Of a DNA stretch of 64,000 nt, positions 22,701-35,818 are shown in pieces. The number at the start of each line of letters is the position of its first letter. Position 1 is the first letter of the stretch. The DNA is from Rosellinia necatrix (lineage: Eukaryota; Ascomycota; Sordariomycetes; Xylariales; Xylariaceae). Position numbers and translations under genes: made by a program. The stretch spans positions 4,154,001 through 4,218,000 of the forward strand of contig JAGYVD010000007.1 in the NCBI GenBank assembly GCA_021209875.1. The letters run 5' to 3'. The notes below the pieces were generated by a model. It saw only the letters and a list, made by a program, of their open reading frames with translations, was not told where the DNA came from and did not search any database.

Positions 22701-24073
22701 GAGAGGGGGAGCAGGCGGCATACATCCGATGCCAATCTACTCCCTTGCACATAGGTGACGTAGATAGCCCAGAGACCGGGATCGGTTCGGCGACAAAGCC
22801 GTGTATGGGTAAGATGTGTATCGGATGCAGGTCCGCCTGCCTGGAGACCTGCTAGGCGTCCCTCACGAAGGAATGACATGCCGCAACGGGGAAAGAGCAG
22901 GGCCGAAACCTTCCAAGGTTGTCTTGATGATTACCATCGGCTCGGACACCAACCCGCCTGGTGGTAACCTGGAAATCCCTGGGATGGCTAGCGCCGCCGC
23001 CACCACGGGGTAATATGGAACTAGCCAAGTCCCCAATATAACTAGAGGGGTGATGTGATGTAAGTGGGCTGGTCTGGCGTCTAGATTATCTGACCGACTA
23101 CCTACCTAAGGTAAATAAACAATTCGCCGATCATGATCACGAGATGTTCACAAAGGAAACCTAAGGCCCAGATAAGTTACAGGACAGGGAACGCCCGTAA
23201 CATCCTGCTTGGAAATGATACCTCGTCTCGAGCTCTGTCAATGTCCTTCCCAGTCTTCACCTTGCACTGGACAGGCACGCAAGACGTACTTCGTACAGAT
23301 GGGTATCACCATCATCACGCCTTGTTGCCGCTGCTTGTTACCCTCCCCTGCACTTAGTCTGTCGCCCCCCCCTCCTTGTCTCCTCAACACCAAGAACGTG
23401 GAGCTATCGGCCCGAGGCCAGTTTCTACAGCCGTCAGGTCTCGTAACCGCTTCTGTTGTCCCAAGGAGATGTGGCAATGAGCCATAAGGAACAACCCGAC
23501 CGCGCTCAACAGATCACTCCACTTATCGATATAAAACATACAAAGCGCTTCAAAGAGGGCTTCATGGTGACGAACCATTGCCTGCCCAGGGTATAGAGGG
23601 AACCTTGCCATGCTCCGAAAGACACCTGGTTTGTTAGGCTTGGAGCTTGCTACGTGCTTTACTGATAACACTATCGTGGCAAGTAGGAAGAGTGCAGTAA
23701 GAGGCTTGATAGCTACGAACTTGTTACAGTGATCATGGTCGCCAGCAAACAAATACATAAACACAACAGACACATACTTTATAAGCATCTCAATTTCAGT
23801 ACCTAGTAATAAACCCAGAGCAGCCCAGCGTGTTTTGGTCGCAATTCATTCTGTTAAAAGGAGCGTATCAGTGATACATGTTATCAAGTGGGCAGAGCGC
23901 AGCGGCAGAGCCCATCATAGAGCAGAGGAGATGAGAAAAAGCGAGATCCGTGCAACCTAACGCTATGAAAAGACCCCCAAACTATCACACACTATACGTG
24001 AACCTATGGCGCCACTATCAAAGGTCCACTAAAACAATCAGGTTAACGTCGTCCCGTGGCAAACATGCCCAAG
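19773..24073. other. Long gene-poor region
   Basis: About 4.3 kb with no supportable gene. Frames such as 20468-21130 on the plus strand lack an ATG near the start and resemble nothing I know. It contains a compound ATG/ATA microsatellite at 21658-21768. The first hundred bases left of 19773 likely hold the promoter of the DUF3632 gene. Confidence 0.5.
21658..21768. repeat. Compound (ATG)n/(ATA)n microsatellite
   Basis: Nine ATG-type units are followed by mixed ATA, GTA and ATG triplets over about 110 bases. Confidence 0.9.
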
Positions 24074-27003
24074 TCAGTTCTTGGAGCGCATTTTTTGCTG
24101 CTCGAATAGAAATTCCTCATCAGAAGCGTCAAGTATATCATACTCCTCATCAGTGAAGAGCCCGTTGTCTGACTCCTCGGCCCAATCATCCTGTCCACCA
24201 CAATCCTCAAAGCCATCGTCATCGTCATCGTCATCGTCGTTAGATGACGGGGCAAGGGTCTCACTCTCTGTCTCGGCTTCAGCATCTGATCGGCCTTCAT
24301 GGATGCTACCTGAGGGAGACTCGTGCTCTAATTTGGGGATGATCATACGGCTCTCACTAACTGCTGCTGGGGCGACCTCCTCGGGCTCCTCCACTTCAGG
24401 CTCCTCCACTTCGGGCTCAATGGCAACAGGAGCAGGCATCTTAACCAGTCCGATCTTTGGGGGGGCTTGGACGGTGACATCACACCACAGCTTGTGACCA
24501 AACTTAACCCCATCGGGCGTTGTTAGGCGCCAGTACGAGATAACTTTGCCATCACGATCGGGAGTGCGCATCAATACGGTGAAAGGGAACTCCTGGCCGG
24601 GGTTCAGGGTGTCGTAGCAGACTGTAGACTCAGAGGCAGAAACCAGTTCATGGATACCAGCCGGGTGAGCAGGGTCAACGGCACCCATATAGTCTCCACC
24701 AACGAACTTAACAGCACAACCAGCAGGCCAAGGATCTGTACCTTCGTTGCGAAGAACCCATGTCTGTTCAAAGGTATGGTTTGGCGGTAGGATAGAACCA
24801 TCTCGGATGGTGTCCCACTTGAAGACCGCCACCAAGTCCCTCTTTACCGGACTTGCATTAAGAGGGCTTGTAGTGATAAATGCCTTTGACTCGATATTTT
24901 CCTCCTTAATTTCGACGTGGCTGCTCTGGCTCGCAACTGGCACTGTCATCTGCTCAGTAGGTTGAACATCAACAACAGTCTGGACAGAAGTAGCAGCAAT
25001 GTTTTCCTTAGCAGACACTGCTTTGTCGGCTGTGCGTGTGGTTGTGCGAGGGCGGTAGCACTTGTCGCCCATCGTCGGTAGACGCTGTCCGTCCTCATGT
25101 TCACCAGTGGTTGTGACACTAACGTGACGTACTGGAGTTTTGAATTTAATCAAAGGGTGTGTTTTGTTGTGGGTATTGGCAGGACTGGCTTCGCAGTTGG
25201 CACAGAAATCAGTGTCATGACAAACAGCACACTTGTATCGCTCGCCGATGATGTATCTCTGGCCACTCCTACGAGCCGCACACAATGGTCCATCACAGCT
25301 GATACCGAAATGGGTAGCACGCGACGAAGCACGGCAAGGCCTGTCAGCCAGTGGCTCATAAATAGTGACAAACCGATGATTGGGATGAATGAAGCCAGCA
25401 TCCTTCATGCAATCTGAGCAGTAGTCCCAGTCTGGACAATCAAGGCACTTATGACGAAGACCTCGAACGTAGTTGTCACAGCCGTCACAAATAGCGTTGT
25501 GAAGAACATTACGCCCAGGGGCTAGACGAGAGGAGACTGGCTGGTCGAGTACGGTGCCTTTCACTGCAGCCGCAAAGCCGTGTTTCGGGTGGTGACCATG
25601 TTGGTTCTTAGCAAAACACGTTTTGCAAAGGTCATAGTCATCGCAAGTTGTACAATGAACAAACTCATTCTCCCGAAATTCCTGTACACAGGAGTTGCAG
25701 GTACGGGCACTAAACGTGTAGTCTGTGGCCCATTCGGGTGAGATCAGTCGACGGCTGGGAAGACTGGAGACCGAAGATGCAGCAACAGGTGTTGTTGATT
25801 TGGCGCTAACAGTAGGCCGGCTCGACTTGGGGGCAATATGGGTGCTGCTGTTTTTGATATCGCCATCGACGACAGTCCGCTTGATGAGCCAGTGCCCTTC
25901 GCCATAACAAGAAATACCACGATTGACACACTCTTGACAAAGGTCAAAATCGCCTTCATCGCAAATCGAGCAGTGGAAATGAGCCTCCGGCACAGCTTGC
26001 TCACAGCTGTTGCAGCAGACGGTGAACGAACGTTTGATACCGTCCTTCTGGCCAATTACTTCTGTCTCTTTGGTCTCGACTTTTACCGGAGCTGGAGTAT
26101 TAGCTTTAGGCAACTCTCCAGAGTCAAACTTGTTTAATCTTGCAACTGATCTAGCCACAAGTTCTTTGATATTGTTAGCTCTCTCCTCGCGAATCTTAAC
26201 CGCTGCCAGGTCTCTTTCACAGGCCTCGCGCATGGGGTTAGCCGAGGTGGCGGGCGAATTATCCTGGGATACAGTAGGAGAGTTGGAACCTTCTGTAGAG
26301 CCGCGAGTAACTAGAGGTTCGCTAGTAGCTGATAGCCCAAGGAAGTCTACCACTTCAATGCCATTGGCGTCACGTCTCAGGTGAATTTGAGGGTTGCCAC
26401 AAGCTCGCCATTGCTTAACAAAGGAGGGGAAATCTTGAGTGGTGCGGGGAGCAACTACTGTTTCGACAGCTCCCGGAGGAGCTGGTGAGATGTCGACCAG
26501 CAAGGGTTCAGTTGTCTCTTCCTTAACCTCCATCTCTGGCTCTTGCTCGACCTTGGGCTGGGACACCGGGCGGGCATCTTCTTCCGGTTCATCCTCAATG
26601 GTGACTGGCTTTGGGGCCATCATCTCCTTGACCGGCTTGATCGGCGGTCTGGTGGAGACCCGTAACTTTAACTTCTGCTTAGCCTTGGCGGCCCTGTATA
26701 ATTGCTTGTATACAGCAATGTTGGTTTGGTGGAGGGTAACATAGGATGTGGCCGAATCGGAATATCTTTCGATGACAACGGCGGTGTCAATAGGGATCTG
26801 AAGATGGGCGCGGAGCTAATACGTGGCAATTTAGCAGCTATTAGGTGTACAGGGAAGTCCAATGGAACAAAACACACCTTATCTTCAAAGACGTTGGCAC
26901 CAAGATCCCGTAGTGGCAGCTTAAATCGACGAGTTACACCGTCGATATTGACCTTGAGATTAATCAAGGTATCGGCGGAGGCAGCCGCCGATGACGAAGC
27001 CAT
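24074..27003 (-). CDS. Nbr1-type selective autophagy receptor (PB1, four ZZ fingers, FW domain, AIM)
   Basis: Exon 1 (26878-27003) encodes MASSSAAASADTLINLKVNI and the start of a PB1 domain. A 62 bp intron (GTGTGT...TTAG) leads to exon 2 (24074-26815), which completes PB1 (VVIERYSDSATSYVTLH). The total is 955 residues. Four ZZ zinc fingers follow at about residues 305-355 (CCNSCEQ...HFHCSICDEGDFDLCQEC), 410-455 (CNSCVQ...CTTCDDYDLCKTC), 483-525 (CDGCDN...CLDCPDWDYCSDC) and 545-595 (CDGPLC...CAVCHDTDFCANC). The NBR1-type FW (Ig-like) domain is at about 706-823 (QTWVLRNEGTDPWPAGC and NPGQEFPFTVLMRTP). The acidic C-terminus contains FTDEEYDILDASDEEF, where YDIL with flanking acids fits an Atg8-interacting motif. 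In fungi such receptors deliver cargo such as vacuolar hydrolases to the vacuole by binding Atg8. Domain identification is secure; cargo is not known. Confidence 0.95.
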
Positions 27004-30000
27004 CTTGGGTTCGGGCCTGGCGGCGCCAAAACAAAGGTGTTAGTATCTTAAAGTAAAAATCGCCCTTTGCTTGAAGTAGCAATACTTCAGACGAAGATGC
27101 ACAAGATGATGTTGATGATGCTGCACGTAGATTTTGATGGGGGCAGTCAAGAGCTTGAAGGAGTGGAAGGGTGAGAAGGAGGAAGAGAGGGAGAGAGTAT
27201 GTTTCGGGTCCAGTGACGAACTTAGGAGGGAGTGCGGGAGACAACATGCAGTAGCGCAGGCAACAGGGTGGAGAGGTACTTAGGTACCTAGTGCGTTGGG
27301 AGAAGGAGCGGAGCGGGATAAGGGCAGGCTGATGTACCTTGCTCCTACCTATTAGTAGCCTCTCCTACTGAAAGATGTACCCGCCCGCTTAGGCACGCAC
27401 TTAAAAGGAAATGTCTAGGTATGTACTCACTTGGATTGTAGTGGAGGAAGAAAGGGTAATCGTTCAATGATGGGGTTTTATCGTGCAAGATGGCACCTAG
27501 GCTAGGTGTTCTTGGATTGTCGTAGGCACAAGCAGGTAGGTTGGGTACTACCCAAGGAGAAGGAACCTCGTACCTAGGCGGGTACCAAGGCAGCTAGGAT
27601 CAAGTGCTATGGCCCGGATAACTATTAGTACCTAGGAAGGTGGGGAGCAAGGCGGTCAGTCAATGAATTGACGGGGCCAATAACAACAGATGCACGGCAA
27701 GCCGGTCGCCGAGTTAGTGACAGTTGCAGTGGGAATAAAAGGATGTAGGCGATAGAAAATGCCTACAATCACTCTGTTGACAAGGGAAGAAAGTGTGGTG
27801 GTGCAGTCGGGGGTGTTCTGATGGCAGGTTTTGAAGAGGAGAAGAGGAAGAAAGGGAGTAGGTGATGGAAGACTTGCGTAACTTGAAATACCTACCAAGG
27901 GCTGTCGGTATTTGGTGGTTGATAACACAGTAACTACCTACCTGAGGTGTCTTGCCCGAGTATCCAGCAGGCGGCGGAGTGCTAGGTACTGCGGGTAGTG
28001 CGGGTGGTGCAATGGGGGCGTTGGTGTGGGTGCTCAAGGGAGATAGATGGAGTAGGTCTTGTCCTAGATAGACCAAGACCAGGCTGACTCAATAGGCGAT
28101 AGTTAATACACGTATGTAGAAATGTCACCGAGGACTGTCGGGGAAAGTAGTGACAAGCGGTGGTTGGCGCCAGGTACCTTACCCGTACCTACCAACAAAC
28201 CCCTTCACCAATAAATAAACAGAGAGAGCCTTAGAGTTGCATACATAAGAGGGGAATAATGACAGTGACCAAAGGCTAATAGGCTGGCAGGTGCGCACCT
28301 CAGATAGTGGAGTTGGCCCTAGGGATGAACAATTGGACGGAGTTAGTGAATGCCTGTTTCTTGAAGCACAGCTGACCACATGTGAAGATGTCAGGGCAAT
28401 AGCTTGGACATTCAATCTTGAAATGCCGTTGTAGCGGTGAGGTGGGTGCGCGGATTTATATTGATAAAGTCTTTGCCCCCCGCCACTCGCAGGCAGAGAT
28501 GGCTTCGCAACACCGTCCACGAGCACTGGCACTAGGTTAGAGTGCCTAATACATAGCAGGCTTAACTTCTGTAAGCCCTATTAGCTTTCCTGGATACCCT
28601 TATAGACGTTAAAATACTACTACCTACTAGCTAAGGTACCTAACCTGGTGCACGGTACAGTGCTTCAAGTGAGTATGCATAAGCACTAACTAGTGCATCA
28701 AGCTATCAGCACAGCCTCTATTGCATCATTCTTTGCAGCCAAATATTATTGACTATGCGCTGAACAATGGCAAACAACCGTACAGGTGTGCATTGATTGA
28801 ATCATAGTTATGTGGTAATTTTATTATTGTCAATGCCATCAATGCCGTGTATAGTTGTCATCACTAACATTGTTTTCCATTTTTGACATTCTATAGCTTA
28901 AAGTTCCAAAGATATGGCAGTAATCTGGCAATAAGGTCGTCTCTAGGTATTTTCTCCATCTAGCCAGTTCCATAAGCAAGAGGCGGCTGGTCAACTAGTA
29001 GGGTAAACAAACCAACAGGTGAGGTGAGGCGTGTTTAGTAAAATCCGGCTCCTACCTAGGTAGGCTTCTTGATGACCCTGGAGCCAGATGGAGATCTAAC
29101 ACACAGCACATCGACGAGTCTTACTCCGATGTCATCCCCCTTCTTCCATTTTTCAATGGCTTCATTGAACAATTCTTAAGCTTTCGCCAACGGTACAAGT
29201 GCCACAATACACAGCGTAATCGCGCATTTTAGTCTAAAGTAATTGCATGAGGTCTACAGTGGCCTAGAAGGCTTCAACAATGCTAGTATTTGAGTTGGAA
29301 AGAATGGTGCTGAGGCCCAACAAGTTGCCGCTTGGTGCGGATAATGGCATGCACGGGGAATTTGGATTCTAGTCACTGAAGACGATGTAGCTATTCCTTC
29401 TGCCACAATGGCTGATCAAGGTATCCCAGGACAGATAACAGCACACCAAGAGCATGCTTCAGCAATTTTGCCTTCTAGAAGAAGATGAACATGGGTGTGT
29501 GTCACCTGTTCTGGGGTAGTAACGCCTCAGATGCCAGCAGATTGCCATGAGATGTTCAGTCCGGCTGCGAATACTGGCTCTTCCCAGAAGGACCTTGGCA
29601 CAGTATACTGCTCCTAGATCTGGAGCTGCGCCTTCGCTCCCGACTATATCAGACGTACCTACTTTACTATTGTATCTAAACAGCATGGCTATTCTGAGAG
29701 TTTTATTATTAGGCAACTTGTGGCAGCAAGATTACTAACACTCTTCAATCAATCATACATAGCTCGAGAGCGAGCAAAACAATCCATGCCTTACAGGTAA
29801 AATAGTCGAGAACATGCTCCTGCATAGGTTAATTCTCGGTTTGCCTTTGGGTCTTGCAACCGCTCTAGAAGATAGCTCGTGAACTAACTGTTCTCCGACA
29901 ATGCTTAGAGGCTATCTCTTGTAGACAAGTACATGGCCCAAGAGCTAGTCAGCCGGAATAACGAAGTTCATCTATATGTCGTGTTAGAGCATGACCTGAC

Positions 30001-31282
30001 GACGTGGGGGAAACCAGCATCGCTTGTTTTTCAATCGTTATTTGCCAGACTAACCTCTATATTAGTACATTGTGAACGCCCTCTGATAGTCAAACTGGCC
30101 CTTCTAGTATACTCTGTGCTATACGCAGTCTTACTATTTGCCTACATAACGCTTAGCGGATCGCTTGCCTATGACTGTCAAGCGAAAGCCGGGGATGTCG
30201 CAGACGGAAAACCGCGATGGCGCCTAGTTACGGATATGAGCACAACAATCCCGACAATAAGCATTGCAACATATTGCTTATGCGACCTGCGCTATAGACA
30301 GCATAGCCCCCCTTTTTTTTTTGCCTTATTGGCAAGCTCGCTTTGGCTGTCGACTTAGTGAGGCTGCCATCGCGGACCGGCGTGCCCCTATAGTATATAC
30401 CAGTGCTTCTATACCACGTTGGCTTTCCCAACGCCGCAAATAATCAAGCTACCCCGCAGCCTCAGCGTCGATGGCCCAAAAATCCCGGATCCTATTGGTG
30501 TAGACCAGCTGTTCATCACCAGAGCTGCTGTTTGCCTCGCTTTTGCCTTCCCCAACAATGTGAGGTAGAGAGGGGTCAAGCGTCGTCATCCATTCCGCCC
30601 CCGTCAACAGCAAAGGATCAACCCGCACCCTCAGGCTGCCATTTGTAGTACGCAGGTAGTTACTGCTATCTTAAGACTTTAATTTGTCATCTGTCTTTGA
30701 CCTTCCCTCATGTTCCCCTTCCCTTGCATGTATGATTGTTTAAATGAGATGAATTGATAACTAACTTTGACTTCACGGATGAACTAAAAAAGAGTCTGTG
30801 CATCTAGGCCGCTATTTGATTTCCCCTCCAACTTGCGACTTAGATTGGAATCTGCCATCGTGGAAGACAGGACGAGATTATAGGAACGAGGTGCCCCCTC
30901 CTCTTTTCTCCCGTTTTTATACATATAAAACTTACTAATATTGAGTATGTCTAAACTGAATGTTGTGTATAGCTTGGCTGCCTATCTATTGAACATCACT
31001 GTTAGCTATAACCGCGGTGCTTGGGGGGGCGGGGGGAGTGGTTTGATGTACCTTTTATGAGGCCCCCAAACCCAATGATTTTTTTTAACCCAGACAAGAT
31101 ATATAATCCTCTAGGTTTCAGTTGGTTTTTGAACTAAACTGGTTCATAACCCGTGGAAAGAGAAAGGCATTGGGCTAAATATATCAGTGTTGGTAGTAGC
31201 ATTGAGATAGGCATCGCAAAGATGGAACTGATACGCTGGCTTGGTTTGATCCAACCTCTACTCTTATATAGGACCATATGAT

Positions 31283-31322
31283 TTTAAGTAGGGAGGTAGG
31301 TAGGTAGGCACCTACCTAACCT
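31283..31322. repeat. TACCTACCTAGGTA-type short repeat cluster
   Basis: GGAGGTAGGTAGGTAGGCAC followed by CTACCTAACC, the same motif family as at 4856-4920. Confidence 0.7.
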
Positions 31323-32335
31323 TGGGGGTACATGGTAGCTACAGGTTGATCTTCTATCTTGCGACGAAGTATAACAAATGTGCTTTGTTCTTACCTGCAT
31401 ATTCATGCAGGTGATACATTGTGCATTTGCCCATATAACGCCTGTGGCAGGTTCCCAAAAACCAACCCGGTCGCTATCGGCCTATTATCTAACTACTAAG
31501 CCAGTCTGTGAACGGTTGTTTTTGCCATTTCCATTTGGGATGAAATGTTGGATAGGTAGGCGAATGTTGTCTCTAGCTAGGGCAGACTGGGAATCTGGTT
31601 GTGGGAATAAGAGGTTAGGTACAAGAGGCCAAGCGCAAGGATACAGCTCTATTAACTCGACACACTATCTGGGTGCCTAGAGATAGCCGGACACTGGAGA
31701 AGAGGTGCCCATTACACGCGCGGGCACGGGTCGATAATCGAACCGGCCAGGCCTCTCCGGACACACGCGCGCTAGCGGGAATCGGAATCGGGCCACAAAC
31801 GAACGGTATTGTTGACTGCAGCCATGTTTGTTGACTGGATCCGCGTGCAGAATGGTGATTGGACAGAGGTCAGCGCCGAGGATGAGAGGCTGCCGCGTGT
31901 GTGTGTGTCTTGTGCGCGCAACCCAATGTCCAGACCCGGGATCTCGATTATTTCCTTACCGGCTCGAGCGTTTCGAGCGTGCCAGAGTGCAGCGACAAAA
32001 GGCCGTCGATGGTATACATCGGGACTTGGGAGCCTACTCGGCGTGCGCTGGTAGCCAGTCAATGCGTACACACGAGGGTACATGTTGTCAGTGCAGCAGA
32101 GGCGGTGGCCAATGGTGAGCCGTGGGCATTTCTTGTCCAAGTGAACATGAGATCTTACATGGTCTGTCTTCATGCGGCATTTAGTGTTTTGCATCAGCGA
32201 AGAATAGAGGCATACCTGACATGCTATGCAAGGCAGCAACTCTTTGGCTCTAGAGCAAACAAACAGCTAGGTAGACATACCTAGTTATTTACAATTATGT
32301 CACTGTTGGATTCAGGTCGGAGTTTCTATCTTGTT

Positions 32336-32447
32336 ACCTCCTACCTACCTCAAAGTATGACGTTTAGGTACCTACCTACCTACCTGCCTACCTAGGTGCC
32401 TACATACCTACATACCTGAGGTACCTACCTACCGAGGTAGGTAGTGT
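32336..32447. repeat. Largest TACCTACCTAGGTA-type repeat cluster
   Basis: About 110 bases are made almost entirely of TACC, TACA and GGTA units in both orientations, so the strand can fold back on itself. It is the densest copy in the window. Confidence 0.8.
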
Positions 32448-33628
32448 GTAGTAGTAAGTAGATATGATACCCACCTGTGAGGTAGGTACTTAATGTACTT
32501 GAGGTAATGAGCAATAACACACGAATAAGTCCACTGGCATTGGCCAGGTATTTTGGTATTTTGGTAGGTAGTAGGTGGTAGGCAGGTACTTGAATAGCAT
32601 AGAGAAGGAACTACGAGGGGACCGGCTGTACTTGCTTCTTATTTGCCGGAAGCCATCAAGATGGGTCTATCAACAACCCGTTCCTCCACGCATTCCATAC
32701 CTACTTCCGACTGGCCGGCACCACCTGGCAGACCGCACCTAACGCTGCTTGTCTCTTAGCTTCCTTGAATCCTTACGGTATCTTCCATGCCTGAGGCGGG
32801 TACCTGGGTACATACCTACCGACAAACCGACGGCAGCTTCTGGCTGGCCATTGTCTCCACTCCAGTGACGACTGGTAACCCCCAGTGCCTCCCTACCCAC
32901 CACCCACGCTAGCAAGTAGCCCCCGTCACTCTCTTCGCCAGCTTGGCTTAACCTCATCGAAACTTTTGGATCGATCCCCATCACCATCTTGCACATCTCC
33001 TCCTGCTTTCAAACTATTATATCCCCTAGAGACAAATCATTGTAAAGCCCCCCCTCGTTTCTGTTCGGGCCCATACCACCGCATTTGCCTGAACCAGGGG
33101 GTTCATTTCTTCTTGATCTGTTATCCAGTTTGTGTTATTTCTTCCCATGCATCGTCAGTCTGTTGTCTTGTTTTGTCAAGCAAGTTGTTGTAATTGTTGC
33201 CTCGACTCCAACTAGGCTCACATCGCCGCCTCAGCTTAACCCACCCGATCCGATACCACGACGAGACCCTACTGTACTGGCGACCCTGCTGCTGCATAGT
33301 GCCTCTGTACGGATCGCAGGCGCCCTGGCTTTCTAATTGACCGTCCCAACACCCTTTCTATTCTTTCTGCACCGCCGGCGGTTATTTCGCCTCTAGAGTT
33401 TGCATCTGTTTACTTCCCATCCATCCCTCCTTCCCATCTGTCGTTTCTCCATCCTCCGCAGAAACGCATGATATCGACACTGGTCACGGCGCCGACGTCG
33501 TAACCTAGCTCCTCGTGGTGGCAGCATCGTGTCAATCCAGGTTGCTGGGCAATAATCCACCCGCCATCGCTGTCTAGCCGTCTCGCGCATCGCACATCCT
33601 GCGACTTCCTCTCTTTCTCTCACACAAC

Positions 33629-35818
33629 ATGGCCGCCGCTGCTGGTATCCGACGGAGGAAATTGATCGGCAATAGGCGCCGTGTCGAGGACGAGGGCGAG
33701 GACGAGGGCGGCCCTGACCAGTTTGATGTGGAAGATGACTCTCTCAGCGATGGTTCCCTGGCTTCCGATGACGTTGATGCCGCTGATGATAGCGATACAA
33801 GCAATGTCGAAGATGCCTCGCCTACCGGCCCACCCATGAAGAAGAAAATGGCCGGCCGCACCGCCAGCACCAACGGCACCAGGAAAGCCCACCCAAAACC
33901 CACTCCCGGCTCTACCGTGTCAAAGCACCCAAAGCCGAGCAAGGACGCTGTGTCTGATACGGAGTTTATGATGAACGGCTTAACTATCTCCGACCAGCAC
34001 CCTCCGATACAGGCCGTCGAATTCCAAGATGCTCCGAAGTCACCCGTAAGAGCACCGGCCCCCATCGTGGTCAGTTCAAACTCCGTGTTACCCCCAGCGC
34101 GAGACGGCGTGCAGGGTCCTCTGGGCGACCGGCGCCGTATGGAACACGAGGAGTATAGGCGCAAGCGGGACGGGGATCCCTCCTTCGTCCCTAACAGGGG
34201 AGCTTTTTTCATGCATGACCACAGACATGCTGGGCCATCTGCTAATGGGTTTCGCCCGTTTGGCCGGGCTTCGCGTGGGAGAGGAGCTCGTGGTGGCATC
34301 GGAGGCCCCTATGCCCCAACCAAGTAAGTATAAATGTGACCTCGTCTTATGTTTTGTGTATTGACGGTCATAGTTATCCGATGCAGAACCCTGCCGACCC
34401 GACAATATCTGCTCCTTGGGCTCATGATATGCACGACACCGTCACGCAGCCTCCACCCGTCCGACAGCCACGGCCCATCCTTGCCGACGATGGTCCCCCC
34501 AACGGCAACGGCTTCATTCCAACTTGCCCCCAGAGCTCTACCCCCATCAATCGGAAGATGTCTATAGACAAGCTATTAGGCAGCGCTCAAGTGAGAGTCT
34601 ACATTCCGGGGATGAAACCTATCGTCTTTCCTGGTATACCTATCAAGCAATACACCAAACTACCCGACCACAGGCCACCTTTGAGACGCGATAAGCCGGT
34701 TCGGATTTCTCTGCCTGGATTCCCGCATCGTTACGTCTTCCCAGCTACTGATAGATCGTTCATATTCATTCCTCGCGCTATGCGCCCAAACCAGCGATTG
34801 CGTGGCAAGCCGAGATCTGGGTTGGGATCTATTGGAGGGTTTTCGAGGAGAACAAGCGTTTTTGGGGGCAGTGCGTATGCCGGAAGTGCCTACTCCCCCC
34901 AGCATTGCGGTTAGCCGTCGCTCATCTATCGCACCGGATGTGAATAGAGAGTATCTTGCCTCTCCGACTGGTTCCGTGGTGTCTCGTCCTGCACTTCCAT
35001 ACGATACCACTCGACCGGTTGTTAGACTGCCGCCCCAGAGCAGACACGATCAGAGGATTCCCTCGGGGGGCGAAGGCCCGGCGGCGATGCCTGTGAACAC
35101 TTCACATCTTACGCAGAATGAACGACCCCAGCCCCAGACACACCCCCTCCTCCCCCCGAAACCAGCATTTGTGGAAAACCGAAATGTCCCCATTCCCATA
35201 CACCAACCTCGTCCGCAGAAAACCGTTTCGGTCGCCAGTATCGAGTCCCCAGAGAGCTCGTATCACCAGGCCTTCCATCAACAAGTTCCCGTCCAGGTAT
35301 CCAATGGCTTGGGTCAAGATGCTCACACTCGTCACCCATCATACCATTCACAGCACTCGACCGGTACACCTCTATCACAGATCCCGGAACGCGCTATCCA
35401 CGCTGCCCCGTTTCAGCCAAATCACCAGTTCTCGCAACAAACTTACTACCCACCTTACCAGATGATGCCGCCGCCGCCGCCGCAGCAAGGCTATTTCTAT
35501 CCTCCTGCTCCCTATCCTACTAGCATGGGTCCGAGCGCGGCTGCCTTTGTTCCTGGCTCACAGCCAGGTCAGCAGCCTCAAGGTGAAATTGGAAGTGCTC
35601 CACCCTCTGGACAAAATTCGCAAAATCCCAACCTTGTTGCCCAAGAGGTCAACGGGATGGTCTACTACTACGATGCTTCCCAACTGGCCCCCATGGCTCC
35701 CTACCCCTATCCTACATCGCAGGGTTACCCCATGCCTAACGTCGCTATCAATGGCATGGTTACGCCTAGCACAGATGGATATTTCTACCCTACCTCCGGA
35801 GTCTACTATCCTCAGTAG
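33629..35818 (+). CDS. Barentsz/CASC3-like exon-junction-complex protein, two exons with a frame break at a C run
   Basis: Exon 1 (33629-34323) encodes a basic and acidic N-terminus. A Btz/CASC3 motif follows at about residues 170-205, with DPSFVPNRGAFFMHDHR, then an RG-rich stretch (GRASRGRGARGG). In animals this motif binds eIF4AIII in the exon junction complex. Exon 2 starts at 34374 after a 50 bp GTAAGT/TAG intron and continues with ISLPGFPHRYVF and AMRPNQRLRGKPRSG, then a Pro/Gln/Tyr-rich tail ending YPTSGVYYPQ. The frame changes at the six-C run at 34895-34900: SVFGGSAYAGSAYSP lies before it and SIAVSRRSSIAPDVN after it in another frame. With five Cs the two read as one protein of about 712 residues. 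No intron of reasonable size fits, so an indel or assembly error is likely. The start is the first ATG in frame. Confidence 0.8.

Larger units (their letters stand above)
27004..33628. other. Long gene-free region
   Basis: About 6.6 kb with no gene I can support. It holds TACCTACC-type clusters at 31283-31322 and 32336-32447. A short coding-like stretch is seen near 30424-30568, where IIKLPRSLSVDGPKIPDPIG reads open on the plus strand up to a TAG, with no start or partner exon found. The last 600 bases are CT-rich and probably hold the promoter and leader of the CASC3-like gene. Confidence 0.5.

Noticed and set aside
23384..23788. 134-residue minus-strand frame with a possible membrane segment
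   Set aside because: No similarity or gene context; probably random in a gene-poor gap.
29933..30358. 141-residue plus-strand frame with hydrophobic segments
   Set aside because: It starts with a real ATG, but there is no family resemblance, no exon partners and no coding-like codon use.
34879..34902. Short GT...AG intron to repair the CASC3-like frame
   Set aside because: The candidate would be about 32 bases, below the usual fungal minimum, while a single-base change in the C run explains the frame cleanly.
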